Shown here: positions 1 through 5,541 of the stretch, in pieces
How positions within the stretch are numbered: position 1 is the stretch's first letter
How the letters are laid out: each line of letters starts with the position of its first letter
NCBI GenBank assembly: GCA_030835065.1
Contig: JAUQWR010000284.1
Coordinates: 1 to 5,541 of the forward strand
DNA: 5,541 bases
Source: Candidatus Kapaibacterium sp.
GTDB lineage: Bacteria; Bacteroidota; Ignavibacteria; Kapaibacteriales; UBA2268
Direction of reading: 5' to 3'
The notes under the pieces: generated by a model
What the model saw: the letters and a program-made list of their open reading frames with translations, nothing else
Databases searched by the model: none
Told to the model about the DNA's origin: nothing
Program-made: the position numbers and the translations under genes

Positions 1-1801
1 CGAGGGCAGCAATTGCATAGTTTGCACTGCAATACATAAACTTACGGTCCTGCTGAAACAAATTCATTCCCATCGTATTATTGACATATGGAATTTTTAG
101 AATACTCATCAAAGTAGGAAACATATCCTGCTGACCACCCCAATTTGTAACTTTTGCCGGTTTTAGTATCTTAGGAGCATAGAAGATCATGGGAATATGC
201 TTGTGCCAATAATCAATTTCATAAATTTTTTCAAGATTTTTGCCATGATCGGCAATAAAAACAAAAATAGTATTATCGAACCAAGGCTGAGATTTAGCTT
301 TTTCCATAAATTGCTGCAAAGACCAATCTGCATAATAAACCACATTTTCCATTGCATCTTTACCTCTTGGCTTAAAGTCAGATGGTAAACCCGCAGGAAG
401 CTTATATGGTCCATGATTGCTCACAGTAAGGAATGTACCTAAAAATGGTTTTCCTTTGGCATACATTTCATTAAGGTACTGGAAGTTTTTATTGAACATA
501 ACATGATCTGCCACACCCCAGGTATTATTATAATCTGAAATACCAAAATTCAATTGGGAAGTGATATGTTCATAACCGTTTAGACTTAAAAATCCTCCCA
601 TATTATCAAATTCAGCGTCATGTGGGCAGGCAAAAAAAGTATGATAACCGTTTTTGAGCAAAGTAACAGCAATACCAGAAAATTGTTGAGCATTTTCCAT
701 TCTACTCATCGGGCAATACTCATCAGGTACTGATGGCATTGAAGTAGTTGTAGCCCATACTCCATTAAATGTATGAATACCATCGGCATAAATATTTTCA
801 AAAAATATTGATTGATCGATTAATGAATCCAAAAATGGAGTCAAACTCGGCTTGTATCTTCCTGAAGATCCCAGAAAACCCCGAGTCATACTTTCCATTA
901 GAACAAGCACTACATTATATTTATTCCCTTTTTCGCCAGCATTTTCAAGTCTGGCTATTGGCGAAGAATATGGTGTATTTGTGATACCAAATATATTTCT
1001 TGTTTGCTGAATTGCAGTTTCGATATCCATAAATTGTGCTATAATTTTTTTAGCTTTTCTTTCTTGCTCGAATGATGATCCAAGTGTAAAGACAGGATTT
1101 AAACCAACTTGATTGGGAAAAGGATAAATTGAAAAATAAGCATCGCTCCATTTTATAGGAAGCTCTGATACTTTTCCTCTAATACCTGCAAACATCAAAA
1201 AGCCACTTATCAAAAAAATAATTGAAGACACAATGTAGTTCTTTAAAGATCTCTTTTCGACTGCATTATTCAACCATGGCTTGAAGGCTTTGTTCAAAAG
1301 AAAATACTGCGCAATAGCAAAAGCAAAAAATACTATCCCATATATAATATATTCAATATTTTCGGTCAACATACCAACTACAATTTTTGGAGTAGAAAAC
1401 CAATTGAAAATTGTTACTGTAAGTCGGGTATTATAATATGAATAGTAAGGTATATCAGATGCATTAATAGCAACTGCAGCTAAAAGCAATAGATTAAGAA
1501 TCCAAAACACAGCTCTCTTAGCAATTTTAGAATTGGGCACTATCATTTCACTTAAGAATGATAATACAAAAGGTAAAATTGCACAATATCCTGTAACGAC
1601 AATATCAAACCAAACGCCTACAAGGAATGATCTCAAAACAACATTGAATGGAACTCCTTCGAGACCTTCGCTACCATTAATCAAAAATATCAATCTGAAT
1701 ACAAAAAATATTGATATGGCAATTAAATATACACTTATAAATACTCGAATATATGCAGGAATTTTGTTGTACAATGCTTTAAATCTATCTATAAATTTCA
1801 T
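1..1801 (-). CDS. LTA synthase-like / sulfatase-fold membrane phosphotransferase (C-terminus beyond the window)
   Basis: Seen: 600 codons open from ATG at 1801 to the left edge, with no stop, so the C-terminus is missing. About five hydrophobic helices (roughly residues 18-42, 54-84, 96-114, 150-170 and 188-207) precede a soluble domain from about residue 295. That domain carries the alkaline-phosphatase/LtaS landmarks: Glu303 in VLVLMES, Thr344 in GIHTF (expected nucleophile), His463 in SNHGPY, and Asp518-His519 in IADHG. Known: LtaS-type enzymes coordinate Mn2+ through Glu, Thr, Asp and His and transfer glycerol phosphate from phosphatidylglycerol outside the cytoplasm; relatives transfer phosphoethanolamine or other groups. 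Inferred: an active periplasm-facing transferase acting on an unknown envelope substrate. The start is supported by AGGAG five bases upstream and an in-frame TAA at 1816-1814. Family length (about 620-680 aa) implies only a short missing tail. Family call is firm; substrate is unknown. Confidence 0.9.
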   Translation of the reverse strand, partial: MKFIDRFKALYNKIPAYIRVFISVYLIAISIFFVFRLIFLINGSEGLEGVPFNVVLRSFLVGVWFDIVVTGYCAILPFVLSFLSEMIVPNSKIAKRAVFWILNLLLLAAVAINASDIPYYSYYNTRLTVTIFNWFSTPKIVVGMLTENIEYIIYGIVFFAFAIAQYFLLNKAFKPWLNNAVEKRSLKNYIVSSIIFLISGFLMFAGIRGKVSELPIKWSDAYFSIYPFPNQVGLNPVFTLGSSFEQERKAKKIIAQFMDIETAIQQTRNIFGITNTPYSSPIARLENAGEKGNKYNVVLVLMESMTRGFLGSSGRYKPSLTPFLDSLIDQSIFFENIYADGIHTFNGVWATTTSMPSVPDEYCPMSRMENAQQFSGIAVTLLKNGYHTFFACPHDAEFDNMGGFLSLNGYEHITSQLNFGISDYNNTWGVADHVMFNKNFQYLNEMYAKGKPFLGTFLTVSNHGPYKLPAGLPSDFKPRGKDAMENVVYYADWSLQQFMEKAKSQPWFDNTIFVFIADHGKNLEKIYEIDYWHKHIPMIFYAPKILKPAKVTNWGGQQDMFPTLMSILKIPYVNNTMGMNLFQQDRKFMYCSANYAIAAL

Positions 1802-1806
1802 TTTTA

Positions 1807-1811
1807 CTCCT
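1807..1811 (-). promoter_or_regulatory. Shine-Dalgarno site of the LTA synthase-like gene
   Basis: On the minus strand the sequence reads AGGAG, then five bases, then ATG at 1801-1799. This is the clearest ribosome binding site in the window; the starts of ftsY and der have only weak purine stretches. It fixes the start of the membrane protein, because the frame is closed just upstream by TAA at 1816-1814. Confidence 0.75.
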
Positions 1812-1823
1812 ATTTATGCTAAA

Positions 1824-1839
1824 ATTGCAAAAATGCAAT
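1824..1839. repeat. Perfect inverted repeat ATTGCA-AAAA-TGCAAT
   Basis: Two perfectly complementary 6-base arms (1824-1829 and 1834-1839) flank a 4-base A spacer, 23-38 bases upstream of the minus-strand start codon. On the transcript it would be a small hairpin with a UUUU loop; on DNA it could be an operator. It lacks a following T-tract on the gene side and is short, so it is not a convincing terminator. Its function is unknown, and chance occurrence in AT-rich DNA is possible. Confidence 0.45.
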
Positions 1840-2009
1840 ATACAAATTAGTCAATACGATATTAATATTAAAAAGTTAGTTAATATTATTAAATTTTTCA
1901 AAATTTCAAATTAAGATTTACAGCAATCAAATCATTATGTTAACTACTTAAAATTTCGTATATTAGATTGTTTTGTTATACACATTTTAAAAAATTGCAT
2001 AAAAAAAGT

Positions 2010-3107
2010 ATGGGTTTCTTTCAGAAATTAAAAGAAAAGGTTACTCAACAAGTAGATAAAGTAACCGAACAAGTAGAAAAAGCAAGCGAGCGAATAAGCG
2101 AAGCAGTATCCACCGCAGTCGAAAAAACAACTGAAGCAGTAAAAACTGCCATTGGATTTGAAAAAATCAAAGAGGGATTGTCTAAAACAAGAAAATCTTT
2201 TGTTGATAAACTCCAATCCGTTTTAAGAGTAGGACGCAAAATTGATGATGATTTGATTGACGAAATCGAAGAAATTTTGATTACTGCCGATATTGGTGTT
2301 GATACAACCGATCAAATTATCAAAAACCTTAGAATGAGAGTAAAAAAAGAAGGTTTTGAAAATGCTGAAGACTTATATGCTTTGCTTAAAGATGAAATTA
2401 AAGATATACTTATAAAATCACCTTCTTCTAGTCTTGATGCTGTTTACGACACAACAGAAAAGCCTCATGTTATATTAGTTATCGGAGTAAATGGAGTTGG
2501 AAAAACTACTACAATCGGCAAATTAGCTTATAACTATCGCCAAGCCGGCAAATCTGTTATTATTGGTGCTGCAGATACTTTTAGAGCTGCTGCCAACGAA
2601 CAGCTTGAAATATGGGCTGAAAGAGCTGATGTTGAAATTATTCAACAAAAACAAGGTGCCGATCCGGCTGCTGTTGCCTACGACACACTGAATGCTGCAA
2701 TTAATAGAGAAAAAGAAGTAGTGATTATTGATACTGCTGGCAGACTTCATAACAAAACTAATCTTATGGCTGAATTAGAAAAAATTAGCAGAGTTATGAA
2801 AAAACTCAAAGAAAATGCTCCTTCTGATGTTTTCCTTGTTTTGGATGCTACAACTGGCCAAAACGCAATTCAGCAAGCTAAGGAATTTATGAAAGTTGCC
2901 GGTATTACCGGTATTGTTCTTACTAAGTTAGACGGTACTGCCAAAGGTGGCGTAGTAATCCCTATTGCAAATGAGTTGAAAATCCCTGTAAGATATATTG
3001 GTGTGGGCGAAAAAATCGACGATTTGCAGGCTTTTGTACCCGAACAATTTATCGATGCTCTCTTCGAAGACAAATCAAAAACTATTGAAATCAAAGAAGA
3101 AGATTAA
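2010..3107 (+). CDS. ftsY: Signal recognition particle receptor FtsY (SRP GTPase)
   Basis: Role (family knowledge): FtsY is the membrane-associated receptor for Ffh/4.5S RNA. Two paired GTPases hand translating ribosomes to SecYEG and then hydrolyse GTP. Seen, numbering from ATG 2010 (365 aa): a charged heptad-like helical N-terminus (about 1-50), the N domain four-helix bundle (about 55-140), then the G domain. G-domain motifs are the P-loop GVNGVGKTTT (159-168), DTFRAAANEQ (189-198), DTAGR (241-245), TKLDG (305-309) and the closing GVGEKIDDL (331-339). All SRP-GTPase motifs are intact, and the FtsY-type N domain with no Ffh M domain separates it from Ffh. An in-frame TTG at 1968 would add 14 residues with no family resemblance, so ATG 2010, giving the usual MGFF-type opening, is preferred. 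The gene is convergent with der and ends at a shared hairpin. Confidence 0.97.
   Translation: MGFFQKLKEKVTQQVDKVTEQVEKASERISEAVSTAVEKTTEAVKTAIGFEKIKEGLSKTRKSFVDKLQSVLRVGRKIDDDLIDEIEEILITADIGVDTTDQIIKNLRMRVKKEGFENAEDLYALLKDEIKDILIKSPSSSLDAVYDTTEKPHVILVIGVNGVGKTTTIGKLAYNYRQAGKSVIIGAADTFRAAANEQLEIWAERADVEIIQQKQGADPAAVAYDTLNAAINREKEVVIIDTAGRLHNKTNLMAELEKISRVMKKLKENAPSDVFLVLDATTGQNAIQQAKEFMKVAGITGIVLTKLDGTAKGGVVIPIANELKIPVRYIGVGEKIDDLQAFVPEQFIDALFEDKSKTIEIKEED
2040..2102 (+). repeat. Three tandem 21-base / 7-residue units in the ftsY N-terminal region
   Basis: Residues 11-31 of FtsY read as three consecutive heptads: VTQQVDK, VTEQVEK and ASERISE. The first two are near-identical in protein and similar in DNA (2040-2060 and 2061-2081). 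The third (2082-2102) is diverged. Beta-branched or small hydrophobic residues recur with heptad spacing and the rest is Glu, Lys, Gln or Ser, as expected for an amphipathic or coiled-coil helix. The pattern fades into AVSTAVE and TTEAVKT further on. Confidence 0.65.
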
Positions 3108-3120
3108 TTTTAATATATAA

Positions 3121-3158
3121 AAAAAGAGCTTGATTTTTTTGGTCAAGCTCTTTTTTTT
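3121..3158. terminator. Bidirectional intrinsic terminator between ftsY and der
   Basis: A perfect 13-bp stem pairs 3121-3133 with 3143-3155 around a 9-base loop. The core is GAGCTTGA/TCAAGCTC, flanked by A-runs on the left and T-runs on the right. Read on the plus strand the stem is followed by T's to 3158; on the minus strand it is followed by T's templated by the A-run starting at 3119. It starts 13 bases after the ftsY stop and lies immediately past the der stop, so it can end both convergent transcripts. Confidence 0.9.
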
Positions 3159-3159
3159 A

Positions 3160-4485
3160 CTATTTTTCTTCTCCCCAAGCCACATTTTTGCGTCGGAAGA
3201 TAAATGAAATTGGCACTCCTTCGAGCTCAAAATTTTCTCTGAAAATTCTTTCCATAAATCTTTTATATGAATCCGGCAATAACTGAGGGAAATTGCAGAA
3301 GAATGCAAATACCGGTGGTTCTGTACCTACCTGAGTGATATAATTGATACGCAAGTCTTGACCTCTGACCGCTGGTGGAGGTGTTTTTTCGAAGAATGGA
3401 AGTAATACTTTATTAAGTTCAGAAGTTTTAATTCTAATACTTCTTTTTTCTTGAATTTTGATTGCTATATCAAGCACTTTTGCAATTCTTTGCTTAGTCT
3501 GAGCAGAAATATAAACAACCGGAAGATAGTCAAAAGTTCTTAATTCTTCACGAATTTGTTTAGTAAAAATATCTGCAGTTTTAGTATCTTTTTCGATCAA
3601 ATCCCATTTATTGACGGCAAGAATAATACCTTTTCTTTGATCAGCAACTTGGTTGATAATTTTCTTATCTTGATCTTCGAGCCCACGAGTAGCATCAATC
3701 ATCACAATACCAACATCACATCTTTCGATAGCACGAGAAGTGCGAAGGACAGAATACATTTCAATATTTTCTTTCACTTGAGATTTTTTTCTTAAACCTG
3801 CAGTGTCAATTAAAATAATTTCTTGTCCATAGTATTTTAAAACTGAATCGATAGCATCGCGAGTGGTACCGGGAATATCAGTAACAATACTTCTATCTTT
3901 GCCGGTAAGAGCATTAGTCAAGCTGGATTTGCCCGCATTAGGCCTGCCAACAACAGCAATCTTGAGTCTATTGTCATCTTCATCATCATTATTTCCTGTA
4001 AGTGGCTCTACCACTTGATCTAAGAAATCGCCTGTATTGAAGCCATTGAGTGAAGAAACAGGGAATGGATCGCCCAATCCTAAAGTATAAAATTCATAAG
4101 CGGCAGTAAGCTGTATAGCATTATCGCACTTATTAACCATAAGAGTAACGGGTTTTTTGGAAGTACGCAAAATTTTTGCGATATCTTCATCGAAAGGAGT
4201 AACGCCATCACGTCCGTCACAAACAAAAATAATAGAGTCAGCTTCATCTATTGCTATCATTGCTTGTTCGCGTACTGCTTTTTCCATTGTATCTTCAGTG
4301 CCGGGTATAAAACCGCCTGTATCTACTACCATAAAACGCTTTCCATTCCATTCGGAATAGCCGTAGAGCCTGTCGCGAGTAACTCCTGGTTCTCCTTCGA
4401 CAATCGCTTCTCTACTACCGACCAATCTATTGAACAAAGTAGATTTTCCAACATTTGGTCTGCCAACGATAGCAACTAAATTCAT
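3160..4485 (-). CDS. der: Ribosome biogenesis GTPase Der (EngA), tandem G domains
   Basis: Role (family knowledge): essential GTPase that binds the 50S subunit and is needed for its late assembly. Seen: 441 aa, complete, within the usual family range. G domain 1 has GRPNVGKS (8-15), GVTRDR (34-39), DTGG (55-58) and NKCD (118-121). An acidic linker (NNDDEDDN, 165-172) leads to G domain 2 with GRPNAGKS (180-187), PGTTRD (205-210), DTAG (227-230) and NKWD (292-295). The C-terminal KH-like domain (about 350-433) includes ITQVGTEPP and ends FIFRRK. Two GTPase domains plus this tail are diagnostic of Der, as Era and other relatives have one. The G5-like motif of domain 1 reads SSLNG rather than the common SALHG, a mild variation. 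ATG at 4485 fits the family's start directly before the first P-loop; upstream there is only a weak GAGAA ribosome site. The stop is TAG at 3162-3160. Confidence 0.98.
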   Translation of the reverse strand: MNLVAIVGRPNVGKSTLFNRLVGSREAIVEGEPGVTRDRLYGYSEWNGKRFMVVDTGGFIPGTEDTMEKAVREQAMIAIDEADSIIFVCDGRDGVTPFDEDIAKILRTSKKPVTLMVNKCDNAIQLTAAYEFYTLGLGDPFPVSSLNGFNTGDFLDQVVEPLTGNNDDEDDNRLKIAVVGRPNAGKSSLTNALTGKDRSIVTDIPGTTRDAIDSVLKYYGQEIILIDTAGLRKKSQVKENIEMYSVLRTSRAIERCDVGIVMIDATRGLEDQDKKIINQVADQRKGIILAVNKWDLIEKDTKTADIFTKQIREELRTFDYLPVVYISAQTKQRIAKVLDIAIKIQEKRSIRIKTSELNKVLLPFFEKTPPPAVRGQDLRINYITQVGTEPPVFAFFCNFPQLLPDSYKRFMERIFRENFELEGVPISFIFRRKNVAWGEEK

Positions 4486-4525
4486 ATTCTCTATTATTAA
4501 TTAATTCAACAAAACTTATATATAT

Positions 4526-4564
4526 AAAAACTTCCATGCAGTCTGAAAATGGCTGCATGGAAGT
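4526..4564 (-). terminator. Intrinsic terminator downstream of serC
   Basis: A 12-bp perfect stem pairs 4530-4541 with 4553-4564 around an 11-base loop. The arm is ACTTCCATGCAG. On the minus strand the stem is followed by TTTTT (4530-4526, partly shared with the stem base) and then an alternating TA run. It lies 17 bases past the serC stop and 40 bases before the der start, so it should end serC transcription and insulate der, unless read-through supplies part of der expression. On the plus strand there is no T-run after the stem, so it acts in one direction. Confidence 0.85.
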
Positions 4565-4581
4565 AAGTTTATTTCACAAAA

Positions 4582-5541
4582 CTATTTGTTTTCCTTCATA
4601 AATTCGTCCATGTGCTTAACAAGAGCTTCGACCCATTCGATAGGGCAAGCATTGTAAGTAGAAGCACGAACACCACCAACTGATCTATGACCTTTCAAAT
4701 TAGTCATATTATATTTGGATTTAGCTTCAGCGATAAACTTAGCTTCCAATTCAGGAGTTGGAAGGTTAAAGCAAATATTCATCAAAGATCTGTCATCTTT
4801 ATTAGTAACAGTACCTTTATAGAAATCAGAGTGCGCATCCATATAATCATAAAGAACGCCAGCTTTTTTGTAGTTGTGAGCTTCGATTGCTTCGAGTCCG
4901 CCTTGCTTCAAAATCCATTTGAATGTGCGGTTGACAACAAAAATTGGCAAGCAAGGAGGTGTATTAAACATCGACTCATTTTCTGTATGAGTTTTATAAG
5001 CCAACATAGTAGGAAGATTTTCTTTAGCTTTTTCTAAGAATGATTTTTTGATAACAACTAAAGTAACGCCTGCAGGGCCAATATTCTTTTGAGCACCAGC
5101 ATAAATCAAATCATATCTTGAAAAATCTCTTTGCATTGCAAACAAATCGCTAGACATATCAGCTATAAAAGGCACATTACCTACTGAAGGAATTTGGAAT
5201 TCTTTCCATTCAGTGCCATAAATTGTATTGTTTGTGCAGATATGAACATAATCTGCTTCTGGATCAAATTTGAATTCTGTTGGAAGATAATTGAAAGTTT
5301 TATCTTCTGAACTTGCAGCAACATTAGCATTGCCTACATATTTACCTTCTTTATAAGCTTTTTTAGCCCATGCACCGGTAACGATATAATCAGCTTTATT
5401 CTTTAAGAAGTTCATTGCTACCATCAAAAACTGAAGGCTAGCACCACCACCAAGGAATAACACTTCATATTCGTCTGCCGGCAAGTTCATAATTTTCAAT
5501 GCATCTGCTTGTGCTTCTTTGATTACTACATCATACTCTTT
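4582..5541 (-). CDS. serC: Phosphoserine aminotransferase SerC (N-terminus beyond the window)
   Basis: Role (family knowledge): PLP-dependent class V aminotransferase converting 3-phosphohydroxypyruvate plus glutamate to O-phosphoserine plus 2-oxoglutarate in serine synthesis. In many bacteria it also acts in the DXP-dependent route to pyridoxal phosphate. Seen: 319 residues plus TAG stop, open to the right edge. Numbering the visible part from 5541, it has GGGAS (31-35, cofactor phosphate binding), Trp58 (stacking on the ring), Thr106 in NNTIYG, Asp128 in IADMSSD, Gln151-Lys152 in GAQKN (Schiff-base lysine), Asn193-Thr194 in FNTPP, and GHRSVGGVR (284-292) with the substrate-binding His, Arg and Arg. 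Against the E. coli family layout about 43 N-terminal residues are missing, including the conserved SHR just outside the window. An apparent TTG start at 5499 is internal, because upstream codons continue the SerC alignment. All visible catalytic residues are present, so the enzyme is probably active. Confidence 0.97.
   Translation of the reverse strand, partial: KEYDVVIKEAQADALKIMNLPADEYEVLFLGGGASLQFLMVAMNFLKNKADYIVTGAWAKKAYKEGKYVGNANVAASSEDKTFNYLPTEFKFDPEADYVHICTNNTIYGTEWKEFQIPSVGNVPFIADMSSDLFAMQRDFSRYDLIYAGAQKNIGPAGVTLVVIKKSFLEKAKENLPTMLAYKTHTENESMFNTPPCLPIFVVNRTFKWILKQGGLEAIEAHNYKKAGVLYDYMDAHSDFYKGTVTNKDDRSLMNICFNLPTPELEAKFIAEAKSKYNMTNLKGHRSVGGVRASTYNACPIEWVEALVKHMDEFMKENK

Larger units (their letters stand above)
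1802..2009. other. AT-rich divergent intergenic region between the LTA synthase-like gene and ftsY
   Basis: This 208-base spacer must contain the promoters for both divergent genes. It holds the AGGAG site at 1807-1811, an inverted repeat at 1824-1839, and the word TTAATATTA twice (1862-1870 and 1880-1888). No promoter can be called firmly. I looked for the Bacteroidota-type TTTG / TAnnTTTG pair and for sigma-70 boxes and found only near matches, such as TATATT at 1959-1964 on the ftsY side. No small gene or structured RNA is evident. Confidence 0.6.

Noticed and set aside
187..414. Minus-strand open frame of 75 codons in another frame of the LTA synthase-like gene
   Set aside because: It overlaps the catalytic region containing SNHGPY and IADHG in the true frame, so it is a shadow.
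1533..1850. Plus-strand open frame of 105 codons
   Set aside because: It lies almost wholly antisense to the N-terminal membrane segments of the LTA synthase-like gene, resembles no family I recognise, and reflects the AT-rich complement of hydrophobic codons.
1930..1975. Possible Bacteroidota-type or sigma-70 promoter for ftsY
   Set aside because: TAGATTGT and TATATT only approximate the known boxes, and no correctly spaced upstream element was found. Such near matches are frequent in AT-rich DNA.
3075..3308. Minus-strand open frame of 77 codons across the ftsY/der junction
   Set aside because: It runs out of frame through the der 3' end and the terminator; its Lys/Phe-rich tail is translated A/T-tract.
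4500..4530. Possible TAnnTTTG promoter box for der (minus-strand TATAAGTTTTG)
   Set aside because: The spacing between TA and TTTG is one base too long and no upstream TTTG lies at the right distance, so it was not called as a feature.
4687..5037. Plus-strand open frame of 116 codons
   Set aside because: It is fully antisense to the well-supported serC coding sequence; its Phe/Ser-rich composition is typical of a reverse-strand shadow of Lys/Glu-rich protein.
1..5541. Search for CRISPR repeats, insertion-sequence ends, tRNA or riboswitch elements
   Set aside because: No repeated spaced units, transposase frames, terminal inverted repeats with target duplications, or recognisable structured RNA were seen. 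Nearly the whole window is taken up by four coding regions and three short spacers.

Overview
The window is AT-rich chromosomal DNA carrying four protein genes. Three are housekeeping genes, and I see no mobile element, RNA gene, CRISPR array or phage signature. Gene style suggests a member of the Bacteroidota/Chlorobiota/Ignavibacteria-type (FCB) lineages: lysine-, isoleucine- and asparagine-rich proteins, mostly weak Shine-Dalgarno sites, and a Der C-terminal domain ending in an 'FxFFCNFP...F.FRRK' style block. This placement is inference from protein character only and no marker proves it. The standard bacterial code fits: the three visible stops are TAA or TAG, and no reading frame needs a reassigned TGA.

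Layout. Positions 1-1801 (minus strand, running off the left edge) encode a five-helix membrane enzyme of the lipoteichoic acid synthase / alkaline-phosphatase superfamily, with its metal-binding and nucleophile residues intact. A 208-base AT-rich divergent spacer (1802-2009) follows. It holds a good ribosome binding site for the minus-strand gene, a perfect 6+6 inverted repeat, and a spaced pair of TTAATATTA words. ftsY, the signal recognition particle receptor GTPase, lies on the plus strand at 2010-3107. A 13-bp stem with T-tracts on both sides (3121-3158) separates ftsY from the convergent der gene (minus, 4485-3160), which encodes a tandem-GTPase ribosome assembly factor. Upstream of der on the same strand is serC, phosphoserine aminotransferase (minus, 4582 to the right edge, lacking about 43 N-terminal residues). 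A second strong hairpin (4526-4564) with a T-tract on the serC side lies between serC and der.

The four genes do not form one pathway. FtsY delivers ribosome-nascent chains to the membrane, Der helps mature the 50S subunit, SerC makes phosphoserine (and probably a vitamin B6 precursor), and the LTA-synthase-like enzyme probably modifies a surface or periplasmic glycan or lipid. Each has its own boundary signal, so they are probably separate transcription units. I see no convincing undescribed system. The observations most worth a second look are the heptad-repeat N-terminus of FtsY, the substrate question for the LTA-synthase-like enzyme, and the inverted repeat upstream of it.
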